NCBI GenBank assembly: GCA_019009955.1
Contig: CM032230.1
Coordinates: 20,460,001 to 20,524,000 of the forward strand
Direction: 5' to 3'
Length of the DNA: 64,000 nucleotides
DNA from: Riptortus pedestris
Lineage: Eukaryota > Arthropoda > Insecta > Hemiptera > Alydidae
This document shows, piece by piece, positions 33,409 to 45,690 of the stretch. The translations under genes were made by a program, and so were the position numbers. The notes beneath the pieces were generated by a model. That model worked only from the letters and a program-made list of their open reading frames with translations. It made no database searches and was not told the origin of the DNA. Every line of letters starts with the position of its first letter. Position 1 is the stretch's first letter.

Positions 33409-33553
33409 TTTATTAACGTCCACCTTTTACAACTAAGGCTAATTGGGACGGGTTCTCTACAGGCCCTTTTCTAGCCAGGGCGGGACTAAGGATTTTATTT
33501 AATGAATTCCGTCACTAATTAAATTTCTCTGCCCAGGCGGGAATCGAACTCTT
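33409..33553 (-). mobile_element. SINE, head-truncated
   Basis: The minus strand runs from the B box GAGTTCGATTCCCGCC to the tail GTGGACGTTAATAAATAAT. Confidence 0.85.
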
Positions 33554-33641
33554 AATTATTTCTAAGAAAATAAATAAATAATTGAAGTAGGAAAAACAAA
33601 ACATTCTAATAATTTCTTCAAAAACGACCTTCACTCTAATG

Positions 33642-34116
33642 TCCGTCGCGCATGGGCTTTGTATACTAAGCAGATTTCCTACATGAAGTTTTACAATAGA
33701 GAAATCTGCATACTGTAACAGTAGTAGTAACGAGTCTCTAAACCAATTTCACGAGAGCCGAACAGTTGCGGAAACGGCCCAACTTGCTTTCGGCGGAGTC
33801 TGGAATAGAGCCGACATCACCCGATCTCATCTCGACCGTTCATATCACACACGTAATAAAAATGCAAATATCTTGGATAATATTAAAGATAGAGAATAAA
33901 TGTACATAACAATATTTATAGTACCTTAATTTAATTTGCAATAAGATTGGTTCCATAAAATTTATCGATCCGTTGTATAGTAACGGATATATCTCGAATT
34001 TTCTAAATTCCTCCCTCTAACTTGTCATATTTTAGCCATTAACGAACTTGGCCTTTCTTTTTACAAAAAACGATTAAATACCGATTTTTGTAACGATTAA
34101 ACAAAAATTGCGTCCG

Positions 34117-34190
<74 letters not shown>

Positions 34191-34310
34191 TTGAATGGAC
34201 CACATTTTCGTCAACTCCTGGGTAGAATCGATGGACATTTGAAGAAAATTGTCGAAAATCGTGTCATGAGTATGACCTCAATAGCTGATTTCCCTTAAGC
34301 AAAATCTGCG
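33642..34310 (+). mobile_element. MBR copy, full short form
   Basis: TCCGTCGCGCATGGGCTTTG to CCCTTAAGCAAAATCTGCG, with a long (TA)n (34118-34187). Confidence 0.85.
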
Positions 34311-34624
34311 AAATTGTTGGTTGACAAAATTTTTGGAATTCAGATTCGAACTCAGCAATCATGAACATTTTATAAATAGAAATAATTTCTCATAAGAGAG
34401 TACTTATCTTCATTTACTTTTTGTTTTGTTATGCAGTGTTATTATAAAATCAATTCAATTTTATTTAGCTAGTTGTCTTCGTACAGCTGTCATAATCAAG
34501 TACAGCGGTATCGGTTCTGGCAGATATATCATTTGGCAATATATTCCCTAACTAAGCAGATTTCCTCACGTTAATTTTCTAACCCAACACGAGCATGAAT
34601 ATATTCTTAATTTTTAAGCAAAAA

Positions 34625-34991
34625 CCCCACGAGTAGAAGTGTTTCAGGAGCTTGAGAAAAAAATGTACGATAAAGTTGGAGACCTTGCTTGGGCGAAAAT
34701 AAAAGGCTCCCCTCCATGGCCTTATTGCTAATCCTACTGCAGAACTAAAGAACCATGCGACGAAAATCAAATCTTCGATTTGTATTAATTTAAGGAACAA
34801 AAAGTTTAGGTGTCAGAGAATGATAACATCAAGCACTATAAAAAAAAATAGGGATTGTGATAAAATCAGACAAGTGCAGTGGGTTTATTACAGCTATTAA
34901 ATAAATAGAAGAATATAATCTGAGTGACAGAAGTGTCTTATCACGAGCTGCTGATCCATTTGAGCACATTATTGATCAAAGCGCACCTTTC
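34625..34991 (+). pseudogene. PWWP-domain pseudogene, GLYR1/NDF-like
   Basis: Translation gives YDKVGDLAWAKIKGSPPWP, the opening of a PWWP domain (the ...PWP core). A frame change follows into LIANPTAELKNHATKIKSS, then further changes to VSENDNIKHY and finally IEEY...DRSVLSRAADPFEHII. The order (PWP, then N-P-x-ELK, then a VSEN-IKxY strand, then a helix ending IEEY) matches the N-terminal PWWP of GLYR1/NDF nucleosome-reader proteins as I know them. Several stops and frameshifts make it non-functional. No introns are visible, so a processed retrocopy is possible, but no poly(A) was seen; an MBR copy starts directly after it. A minus-strand open frame here (34579-34800) is a shadow. 34311-34624 is unassigned. 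Confidence 0.75.
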
Positions 34992-34997
34992 AAAAAG

Positions 34998-35440
34998 TCC
35001 GCTACGGAAGGGATGCGTAAACTAAGATTTCACTCTTGAAGTTTAATAGATAAAAATCTCCGTACTAGTAAATAAATACAAACGATAAGTACCTCCCGAC
35101 GGGAAGCGTCTGAAATGTAAACAAAAAAGTCTGTCTACCTAACACTGGAAAGAAATACAATTACTGAAATATATCAGAATATAAGATATTAATTTTATTG
35201 AAAACTATGTACTATATCTATTACTGTAATTTACAATGAATCAGAATAATTTTTATCTCAATCAATGAAATTTCAGTAGTCTAAGAACTTAAAACGGGGG
35301 CGGGGAGGGGGATCACTAGAACAAATTTGCATGTATCTCGTATAATAAAGGTATCATGAAAACAATATTTGGTATATAAGCTTCAAATAATGTGGTTTAT
35401 TATACAGCAGAGTATTATTTATGTAAAATGGGTAATTCTA
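34998..35440 (+). mobile_element. MBR copy, long-arm fragment
   Basis: TCCGCTACGGAAGGGATGCG after AAAAAG, through the long arm (CCCGACGGGAAGCG, GGAAAGAAATACAATTAC) to GTATATAAGCTTC. Confidence 0.8.
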
Positions 35441-35514
35441 ATGTTTGATTTATTCCAAGATAAATCACCTGTATGGTACTTATTGGAGTAACTAACAGAA
35501 AATAATGCTTTTGC

Positions 35515-35587
35515 TATTGAGGTCGTACTGATGACGATCTTCAAAATTTTTCTTCAAATGTCCATCGACATGTTAGATCCGTAATAG

Positions 35588-35665
<78 letters not shown>

Positions 35666-35775
35666 CTATTACGGCTCTAGCGGTCGCAATTTTTGTTTTG
35701 TCGTTATCGATCTCGATATATAAGCATTTCATGCAAAATTAAAGATCAAGTTCGTTAATGGCATACTTGTTCTGC
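35515..35775 (-). mobile_element. MBR copy with palindromic CA-TA-TG tract
   Basis: GCTATTGAGGTCGTACTG at the left, then GTAATAGACACACAC (35580 on), TA core, and TGTGTGTCTATTAC (to 35672), an inverted repeat, then GGCTCTAGCGGTCGCAAT. Confidence 0.8.
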
Positions 35776-35839
35776 TGATTGAATATATATTGAGTTTCAA
35801 GATACCTTTTAAAGGCGAGATATATGCAAATTTGTTGCT

Positions 35840-36348
35840 ACCTACGAGATGAAGAAAATGACGTCCGTTCAAAATTATATGTATATGTATATAATATGTC
35901 TGTTACCACTCTAGCGGCCGTAATTATTGCTTTATCGTTACCAAACTCGATATTTAAACGTTTTGTTTTAAAACCAAAGATCAAGTTCGTTAATGGCTTA
36001 AATTCGACCAGTGGGAGGGGGGATTAGAGCGAGAGAATTTCAAAAAACTCACGTTATTATGCATCGGATCTAAAACTATTTTAGAACCAATTTATTTTAA
36101 ATGTAGTGTTCTATAAATGTTCTTATGTACGTTCATTATCTTGATTATTAATCGAAATATTGGCATTTTTTAGTTCCCGGCCTTCAGTAAACCCCCACTC
36201 CTACTCATGTCATATTAACAATATGACACACAATAGGAAACCTAAATACCATCTATTATTCTCATTGAACTTTTACGTTTTGAAATAATTGCAAATACGA
36301 GACGCTCTTGGGAAATCTGCTTAGTTAACGCAGTGCCTGCGTGACGGA
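35840..36348 (-). mobile_element. MBR copy, head-truncated
   Basis: TACGAGATGAAGAAAATGAC to CTGCGTGACGGA; small TA tract. Ends in CTTTTTT. Confidence 0.8.
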
Positions 36349-36399
36349 CTTTTTTAAAATTTAATAGCGGTAAAAGGAAGTCATGAGCCCACATCTTCT

Positions 36400-36580
36400 G
36401 TAACAATTATACTTTGAGTTTTCTACTGGGATCCCGTAGCAGTGAATTGTGTATCTCACCCCTTTATGAGTGAGGGTACGCTACCCCTGTCCTGGAAGGG
36501 GTGGGTTTAAGAACCCTTATCCCTTAGAGTGCATGACACTCACCCTTACACCTCCTCTACGCACTCATAACAGGCCCTAA
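36400..36580. other. GC-richer unassigned island
   Basis: CCCCTTTATGAGTGAGGGTA, CCTGGAAGGGGTGGGTTTAA and ACACCTCCTCTACGCACTCA differ from the AT-rich surroundings. No coding motif recognised. Confidence 0.3.
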
Positions 36581-36655
36581 CCTTAAGGAAAATCAGCTAT
36601 AGAGGTTGTACTCATGTCGTGATTTTAGAAAAATTTCTTCAATTATCACTCGATC
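36581..36655 (-). mobile_element. MBR end fragment
   Basis: CCTTAAGGAAAATCAGCTAT to a point near TCACTCGATCC, then switching to the next, oppositely oriented copy. Confidence 0.7.
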
Positions 36656-36948
36656 CACACGCAGAATACAAATGCAAATATCTCAGTTAATATTCAAGAT
36701 AGAGAAAAAATGTATATAACAATATTTATAGTAAATTTAATTTGCAATAAGATTTATTCTGTACAATTTTCGGTCCGACATATAGTAACGGAGATATTTC
36801 GAAAATCCTCCCCTCTAAACCCCCCCCCTCCCACTGGTCCGATTTCAGCCGTTAACGAACTTGATCTTTCTTTTTACATAAAACGACTAAATATCGAGTT
36901 TGGTAACGATCAAACAAAAATTGCGACCGCTAGAGCGGTAACAGACAA

Positions 36949-37010
<62 letters not shown>

Positions 37011-37124
37011 TTTTGAACGGACCTCATTTGCGTCATCTCCTGGGTAGGATCGATGGACATTTGAAGAAAAAATTCGAAAATTCCGTCATGAGTACAACCT
37101 CAATAGCTGATAGGGAAATCTGCT
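36656..37124 (+). mobile_element. MBR copy
   Basis: From ACGCAGAATACAAATGCAAA to TAGGGAAATCTGCT, with (TA)n at 36954-37006. The palindrome has lost one arm. Shares its odd left junction with 32325-32345. Confidence 0.85.
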
Positions 37125-37151
37125 AAAAAATGACGTCCGTTCAAAGTTATA

Positions 37152-37440
37152 GATAGAGTAGCTCAGATACCCGGCTTCGCCCGGGAATTGATTTGAGGCT
37201 GAATGGTGATTGTATTTTTTTGGCAAGGCTTTACATTGGACAATATTTTGACATTTAACCGTCCCCGTGTTTAGGGTTAATACCCGTTGTTGGCATTTGT
37301 TAATCATAAAATTAATTTTTTATGCAAGTCTTCACTGTCCTCCAAATAGCCATATTTCCCGACTCCTGTGCAATATGCATAGATTTCAGTTATTAAGCAC
37401 AAAATATTAACATAGAGTTGAATTCATTTTTCCAGGTGAG
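37152..37440 (+). repeat. Arthropod-type CCCGGCTTCGCCCGGG repeat, copy 2
   Basis: GTAGCTCAGATACCCGGCTT onward. It is probably the start of a larger element ending near 38096 with ATAAAATTCGGTTCAGCCGT, TTATGCGTGAAAAGG and AACAAACAAACATAC, a 3'-end type common in arthropod repeats. Confidence 0.6.
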
Positions 37441-38184
37441 GTACCTCATAGTTCAAATTGGAATGAATTATTGAGCATATCGATAGTTCTACGCAAATTA
37501 ATTACTCCACACATTGTTCCTGGGGAAATGTATAAAACAAAAGTTAATCTAAATAACAAAGTAAACAACTTTTGTTATGTGCATGTTTGTCGAAAAACAA
37601 ATAGACAATGAAATATCGTGAATTTTTATTTTAGGCCTCCCATATAACCCCCACTCCCGTTCTAACCTAAAAATTTTAATATAGCTTATAATCATGGAAT
37701 AATTAATGCTAATTGACATACCGAGTTTGTTTAAGTTCGGTTTAATCGTTAGCGCCCAATGAAATAGTTGACTCTCGCTTTAGTTTATAGTGTATCTCTC
37801 GTTTATACTTTGTTAAAAGACAAAAATTAATATCACAAAAGTTACTCTAAATAACAAAATAAACAACTTTTGTTATGTGCATATTTGGCGAAAACCCAAT
37901 AGGAAACGAAATATAGCTATTTTTGATTTCAGGCCTCCCTTATAACCCCCACTCCTGTTCGTCTCAGAGAATATTAGTATAGCCTAAAGTCTAAGTTGGG
38001 CTAGTATTAATATACATATGTACCAAGTTTCATAAAATTCGGTTCAGCCGTTTATGCGTGAAAAGGTAACAAACAAACATACACGAAAGATACAAAATGC
38101 AGTTGTGGTGTCGTGACATGTGAAACGAAAAGTTATCGTGAAATTTCCCGAAATAAATCAATGTACAGACAGAGGTTACAATTT

Positions 38185-38189
38185 TATAT

Positions 38190-38241
<52 letters not shown>
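38185..38241. repeat. CA/TA microsatellite
   Basis: ACACACATATATAT... to GATAGATAGA. Confidence 0.85.
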
Positions 38242-38242
<1 letters not shown>

Positions 38243-38249
38243 TAGATAG

Positions 38250-38500
38250 ATTTCCCACAATAGCTTAATCTACACCTGTAACACCACCGTAGATATTAAG
38301 TGAATAATTACAAACGGTAATGAGAAATATTTTAGTTTAGTTTACAAGTTAATAATTTCTGCAATGGAAAGCTTCAGAATTGTAAACAAACAGGTAACCT
38401 CGCAGAGCTGAATAATTAGATACAAAGATTCTTGCCCGGAAAGAAAAACAATTAATGAAACATATCTGAATGTAACAATATTAATTTTATTGAAAACTAT
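38250..38500 (+). mobile_element. MBR long-arm fragment
   Basis: GATTTCCCACAATAGC, GGTAATGAGAAATATT, GCCCGGAAAGAAAAACAATT. Confidence 0.65.
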
Positions 38501-41331
38501 TTTTTTTTTCTTTGGCAAGGCATGTACAACATTTTTACATTCCCATGTTTCAATGTTGTGCCGGAATATCTAGTAACTAAAGCGAACTTATAGAAAAAAT
38601 AATGATTTCCTCATCAATCCCTCTGCACTGTTTAAAATACCGTGTACGATATCAGTATAATCATGGGTAGCATTCAACATTATTAAGTACGATTACTGAG
38701 GTGAGATTAGCTCGGGAAACATTAAGCTTAATAACGAATGTGAATGTTATTCATTGGAAGGCTATAATAAGCTCTGATGAGCCTGCGTTTCCGTTTATTA
38801 CATTTTAAAAATTTCTGGGGAACAAGGAGAATCGATATTCTTTTGTTGAATATGGAAGATTAAACGTTAATATTCAGACTCAATTCGTTGTTCAAAAAAT
38901 TATTTCCCATGAATATCTTAATAATGGATAGCATTTTTTATTATTAGAAGCTATGTAATATAAACAATTTCTATTCACAAAGGCGGTCTCAATGACAGCT
39001 GCAGCTATTTTACATATTTAATAACCATTATTAACAATATCCTATTGTAAGTCCGAACAAAAAACTTAGTATTCATAATTTTTCACAGTATACCATTTTA
39101 TATTTAACGTATTAACGGAGCAATGTTAATAAATGGCTTACATAACTGGGTACTCTTTCCCAACAATTCAATCCCTTTTACAATGTTTCCAATTCCACTC
39201 ACTATTGAAATGCCAATGTTTTAAGCATAAATGTAGTCAGGAGAATATGAAAGCATTAGAATGCCAGTAGAAGTAATAGCTTGAATAACCAACCGTGTTC
39301 CAGGACGGTGAGTTGAGAAAAGAGAGTGAGTGAGTCGGAAATCTCCCCACCCTTCCCTTTTTCCAGGTTAAGTAACAGAACACGAATAATTTAAACTCTA
39401 AATTCTGTTCACATCAACTTTTTTCACATTTATCTTTACAATTCTAAATATATATTCTATATTCAAATAATTGTTGGTTTTTTTTTAAATCAAATAGAGT
39501 TTAAAATACATTACAGGAAATAAATGTTCCTTTTATAAAAAGAGAGGGGGGGGGCAAATATACTTTCTTCCTCCTTCAACCTGTTCTTGGTGTTAAAAAA
39601 TTGTAATACAATTGAAAGTTCACGACTATCACTACTATAATTAAATGCAAACATTGGAAGGTAAAATAAATTCAAACATAGTGAATAAATGAATGAATTG
39701 TTAGCTTTAGTTTATAAAACATCTATGCAAATTAACTACTTTATACAGTGTTATGTGACAAAAATGTATACAACAAAAGTTATTCTAAATATGAAAATGA
39801 ACAACTTTTGTTAGGTGTATTTTTACAAGAAAAAAAATACGGAAGGAATTATGAAGATTTTTAATCCCTGCCTTATAACCCTCACTCCTGGTAGTCCCTA
39901 GAAATGTTAATAATGCACATAATCATGGAAGAGTTAATGCTAAATCACATGCTGTTTTCTTTAGTTCATTAGTGGCCAATAAAGTTGTTGACTCCACTAT
40001 AGTTTTTTCGTTTATTTTATTTATACATCGGTATAGGACAAAATTGTTTATAACAAAAGTTAATTTAAATAACGAAACAACCAATTTTTGTTATGTGCAT
40101 CTTTGCTGAAAAATCAATAGAAAGCGAAATAGCGAGATTTTCGCGAACATGGGCCCTATTGGAGTTAAGAATCCGAAAACATAATGTACTTCATGTTTAT
40201 TAAGTGTATGAATAATTTTTTTACCTTTAAAAATTTAAATCATTAAAAAAATTGTATTTGTTTCTGATTTTTACTAAAGAATAAAATTAATGGTAAATGC
40301 TGTTGCTTATCGCTGTCTGTCATTATATCAAGATTAAAAATTATAAAAAAGTTTGTTATCCAAATGAACTAAGGGTATGAATAATTTTTTTACCCACTGC
40401 ATTTCAATGCGAGGTCGGGAGGGGTAGGTCAGAAGTGACTACAACTTTATAGCATTCCGGCCAAACACCCTGTATATAAACTGTTAGTTGTATAATTTCT
40501 CCACACTTCAAATCCTCCCGGTATTGAAAGCAAAAGTTTTTTCGTTAAAATCAGAACATTAAAGTATTCGTATTCCAAAGAAGAAGCGAAAAGTTTAGAT
40601 AGCTCACTAAGATGAAAATGTAATAGCTGTGAGTAGACAGAGGTTCCATAGAGGAAGTATCTATCCCTCTCCTCCCTAGGCTCAGAATCTTGGTTCTGAT
40701 TACATTAAAATAGTTAACCATTCTCATTAAATTACCTTCACAATACTAATAGTGCACATTCAAATAATTTTCATATTTTAATTAAATAAAATAAATACTG
40801 CATTTAAGGGTAAACTGACATTTCTGATTAATTAATAATTGGGAGCTTTACACTTCGTGCAACCTCTTAATGACATTAAATAAATAAACATGGAGTTGAG
40901 AAGTCCAATGAAAGTGTGATAATCTATCAAGGTGAGGTTCCAAGTACCAAGTTTAATAAATTCAAACATGAGAAAGAGACGTTGACTAAACAATATTTTT
41001 ATGCAAACTGAGTGCTTTATACATTGTTATATTACTAAAATGTATACAGTAATAGTTACTTTAAAAAACAAAGTTAGCAATTTTTGTTATGGGAATTTTT
41101 GATGAAAAACGCATAGGAAATGAAATATGCTTAGTCGTTTCTGATCTCCATTACAACCCCTACTCCTGTTCGTACCAAAGAATGTTAATATACTTAATAA
41201 TCTAGTAAGGGTCGGTGAAAACTCAGACACTGAGTTTTAAGTTTTAACCACCTTTAAAATTTTAACCCCTTCTATAGTATTTTGTGAACATCTTGTTTAT
41301 ACTTCATTATATGACAAAAGAGCACATTTGT

Positions 41332-41443
41332 TTATTATTATTTACGTCCACTTTATAGCCAGGGTGTGCTCAAGGAGTTTATTTAATGAGTCTGTCATTA
41401 AATAATTTTCTACTGCCCAGGGCGGGAATCGAACCCGCCACTC
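41332..41443 (-). mobile_element. SINE, truncated
   Basis: B box GGTTCGATTCCCGCCCTGGG on the minus strand, body, then tail GTGGACGTAAATAATAATAA with the GATAACCCGTCCC block deleted. Confidence 0.8.
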
Positions 41444-41559
41444 AATTGATATAACAGAAGTTTCTATAAACATCAAAATAAACAACAACTTCTGTAAAGC
41501 GCACATTTGCCGAAAAACCAATAGGAAACAAAATACAGCATTTTAAGATTTTAATTCTT

Positions 41560-41880
41560 AACCAAGAAAATGTTTATTTGATTTATACTAAAGTTGATAT
41601 TTAACCATTTCGGTCAACACTAAAAATCATATTCCTTGTTAGTTGAAATCCTCGAATAAAGAGGATGAGGGTTAAAGGGAGGGTGATTCAAAATATCTCC
41701 ATTATTATTAGTCGGATTCAAAAATGCTATAGAATCAATCACATCAAACTATTTATGCTCTACAATTGTCGTTCTATATATTTTTTTCGTAAAAAATATT
41801 GAGTGACCACCTCCTTTTGGGTGAAGAACAACTTTTTTGTTTAAAGCATTCATTAAACTCCCACTGCTCCTCATCGGCTT
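41560..41880 (-). mobile_element. MBR fragment, very diverged
   Basis: GTTGATATTTAACCATTTCG, AAAATATCTCCATTATTATT, AGTCGGATTCAAAAATG. Confidence 0.45.
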
Positions 41881-41889
41881 TTTTATTTA

Positions 41890-42940
41890 GAAATAGAGAA
41901 TGTATGGAGTGATAAAATCAGTTATGTGTCATACGAGCACCTCATTTAGAACTTCTACAGTTCTTCAGGAGTTTCTCCTTAGTTTATTTTATTCTGAAGA
42001 TTTTACATCACATCTACATTCCCATTGCTTCTAATCCATTAATTTTCCTTTTTGTGAATAGTCCGACTTTTGCTCCTGGAAGTATACTCCCAAGCAAACA
42101 TTTTTTCGGTATCCATGTCTATATGCTTATTATCCTTGAATACAAACAGAACATTAAATAAAAAACAATCGGGAGAAAGAAGCACATCAAATTGAAATAG
42201 AAATAAAGTTTATTTTTATTATTAAATGCTTATAAACATTTTTTTATTTCCTTTTTTTTTTTCCAATGGGCAGTGAAAAAGACCACAATCCCAATTTTAT
42301 ACAAAAATAAATAATGCTTTATATGGTCTTAAATGGGTGGGTTCATACATTATTATACAAATAAATAATATTAAAAATTTAACAGCCTTAAAATTTATCT
42401 TCAGTGTAATAATATAGATACAATAATATTCATACTGGAATATATACTTAAAAAAGTTTAATACTATCATACAAGTTTTTCTTTTCTTCAATTTATAAGT
42501 TCTACATTCTAAATTATACTTCAAGTTTAAATAGTAATTGTAAAGGTATTCAGAAAATTCATTAGAAAATAAAATATTACAAAAATAATAGGTAATATTA
42601 TTTTATGCTTTAAAAGTTATAAATTAAGCAGAAGAAAATGAGAGAGTTGACCAGTAATTTTAACCCAAATTCACCATCACATTTCTAATCAAAATAAGTC
42701 GCAAATGGGTCTTAAACAATTGTATTTTTGAATTTGAATAAAAGCACTCTAACTATGCTGCTAAATGGATATGATAAGGTGTTATTAAGAAGAATACGAT
42801 TGATATTAATTATGGTAAGTTTAAAAACTTTGCCTGTCTCATCATAAGGAAATAGAACAATTAAAAACACAGCATTTTCAAAGTCTTATAAATAACAAAA
42901 AAATTAAGTAAAATAGTGGAAACATATTATTATTTTTTAC
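41890..42940. other. AT-rich, unassigned
   Basis: Only accidental frames (for example 42297-42524, minus). Confidence 0.4.
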
Positions 42941-42958
42941 AATCGAGGTGTTGACGGT

Positions 42959-43510
42959 ATTAGGGCCGTTTCGCTACCATCGTCCTTAGGGTTCTCTCAG
43001 AGACTGAAGGAAGAGCTTTGTTCCTATTAAGGAGTGTGTGAAAATAAAAGCATGTGCAGCAGCGTGCGCACGCACGTACACACCCACACATATATTGTCC
43101 GGACCCGTGGGCACAGTCTTCCATTTGGATACTTAACCCAGTGTCTGTTCCTGAATGATTTTGTCTACGATCTTCTGTTAAGGCAGAATGGTGGGCTTCC
43201 AATGTTTCCTTAATCTACAGCCATTCATGATATTGTTTGGGCCTTTCACTATCTCTATTGCATCAAATATAAGAGAGAGAAAATAGCACTAGACCAAGGA
43301 AACTTGGGAAACCCAAATTCCCCTAGACAGAAAGCCATAAACAAATAAGACAAAATCACAAAGGAACTGATAATGGATGAATTATCATAAGATACCTGAA
43401 CTCGGAACTGGACGAGACAGATATATAGAAGTTAAAAAAACAGAACTCTTCAGACTGAGAGAAAGCCATAAGGATGGTGGAATAATGTCTAGCGAAACGT
43501 CGGTCAGAAA
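42959..43510. repeat. Unclassified element with inverted related ends
   Basis: The left end, on the minus strand, reads CTAAGGACGATGGTAGCGAA followed by ACGGCC. The right end, on the plus strand, reads ATAAGGATGGTGG...TAGCGAAACGTCGG. The interior is richer in GC than its flanks (minus frame 42960-43202 not recognised). Paired GATGGT...GCGAAACG motifs in opposite orientation suggest one old element. Confidence 0.4.
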
Positions 43511-45330
43511 CATGAAGGTAGCGTAATACGCAAACACCTTGATTGCAATAATGATGAGGACCATGAAAGTTTAAGTTACATTAATTTACTCTTTAATAAG
43601 GAGGCTGCCAAAATATTGGTTTGTGGATCTGACACTGCATCCTTATCATTCGCTAAGATAATAAACTATCGTATAAAAATTATTTGTAATTGGACAAACA
43701 AAATATGGGAAATAATTTTATATAAATAATAAAGTAAAATGAGAAAAATTTAAAAAAAGAAAATATTAAATTAATCATTGTGTCCATAAATAAATTTAAT
43801 GCACCTAGCAAGTAGTCACAAAAAATATATAAACAGAATAAAAATAAGTACTTTACTAAAATACAGTATCTTAATACAGTTCTCATTATACAAATAAGTA
43901 AATAACAAGAAAATATAGTCAACTTCTGTATTGTACAAATATTTTTAATTTATTAATAATTATTGTTTAATATTAATATATCTGTGAGATTATTGTCAAG
44001 AATTGGTTACAGAGTAATGTAACAGCAATCGACTTCAGCAAAAGCTCAAGCACCAGTTTTTATTTTATTAGGCAGAAATCATTCAAGTTCGGCCTTCTGC
44101 GTTTTAAAATTCAACCCTTTCGCCAATTCTTTAGCTATTCTCACATGAACAATAAAAATCATATATTCTAATATTAAAAGAAGAGATTGTCTACCTCTTA
44201 CCTATTCTTGATAAGTTTGTACATATTTCATGCTTTATATGTATAAACGCTACAGTTAAATGTTTTATATATATATTTTATATTTCATCATATTCCATGT
44301 ATATAATTACCCAAAATTATGTCTTAACTGTCAGAAATGTTAGAAAAGTGGACATGACAGCAGGCAATGCGAAACCTTTGTAAGCCTTCATATAATAGTC
44401 TAAGTAAGTGCACTTAGGTCATCGAATAAGCTATAAAAGCAGAAATAACCTCAAGTCTCACCTCTTCCACTATACTTAAATGCTTTTGTGAAATATAACA
44501 GTCATGACACGATAACAGCCTGAGAAATACTTACACATATTCATTTGTATTTAAAAAGACAAATTGTCATGTAATACAATTTTTAACAAAGCTATTTAAA
44601 ATCTTTATATAAAAAATGTCATTTTTGTAGAAAAACAATGTAATCATGCTGAAGACTACAACAAATGAGGTGCTTAAAAATAATGATCTATTGTTTCCAC
44701 TGAATTACACACGTTATTAACTCGATAAACAACAAACTCACAGGTTATTACAGGATTTGTTTTTAGGTCCAAAATAAAACAATAATGGTTATTTATTTCT
44801 ATATACTGTTACTTAAAACTTTTCTCAGTTTTAATAATTAACTTGGGGCTTTAGAGATACAATACAAATGATTTTATTAGAATAGGCATAATTTTTTAAA
44901 CGATGATTTATATAACAAAACAAAAAAAAAAGGAGACCCCTTAGTAAATACAGTTAGACATTTAAAAAAAATAATGACAACATTAAATTTAACATGGCTA
45001 AAATATGTTTCAACCAGCACACATTTATAAATTATTATCCCATAATTGATTAAAGTTATTAATGTATAACATAAAAAGAAGACAATAGATCTCTAAGAAA
45101 TACTAATAACAGGTTGATGATGCTGAGACATTTTAATAATTGTAATGAAAATCATTTAAATATTCTATAGGTTTACCCTGATTTTGCCATGTTACATTTA
45201 ACGCATTGTTGTTTTTATTTATTTATATTTATATTCTGTGTCACATATTTTGAGTTGATAATGTATATTAAAAAAATGTCTTTTTTGAAATTAATAATAC
45301 AAAATGCTTAGCTACACTTTATTTGAAAGT
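43511..45330. other. Very AT-rich, unassigned
   Basis: No genes or clear repeats. Confidence 0.4.
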
Positions 45331-45339
45331 GACGTATCT

Positions 45340-45690
45340 CTTTTCCAATACATCAGATCAAAAAAGTTCATAGAACATAATTTATAGATATTCTTGCCCA
45401 ACTGTAAACCCTCCCTCTCCTTAGTGGATTTTAATTTAAAGAGGAGGTGCTCAACTAGATATTAAAACTGCCCTATCTATGAAATTTCAACGTTCTAACA
45501 CTATTCGTAAGTGAGTTATGCAAGATACGTACAGACATCAAACTGAAACTAGTCAAGATGGTTTAAGGAAGGGAAGAAATAGATATTTTCATTGAAAACA
45601 GAAAAATCAAAAATTCCCACGATTACAAGGAAACCCTATTAAGTATTATTATTTTTCCTTTACTTTGCACAAGAAAGTAAAAACTATCAT
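45340..45690 (+). repeat. Old repeat family R3, copy 1
   Basis: AATACATCAGATCAAAAAAG, GAGGAGGTGCTCAACTAGAT, ACATCAAACTGAAACTAGTC, ending in the stem-like CCTTTACTTTGCACAAGAAA followed by GTAAAA. Matches 49730-50140 and 50640-50930. Confidence 0.65.

Larger units (their letters stand above)
37500..41560 (+). repeat. Diverged modules of a repeat of about 300 bp
   Basis: A module reading ACAAAAGTTAATCTAAATAA, CAACTTTTGTTATGTGCAT, CCAATAGGAAACGAAATA, CCTCCCATATAACCCCCACT recurs at about 37545, 37840, 39768, 40050 (partial), 41045 and 41455 (partial). The first two are about 295 bp apart. The stretches 38500-39700 and 40150-41030 between modules are unassigned. Confidence 0.65.
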
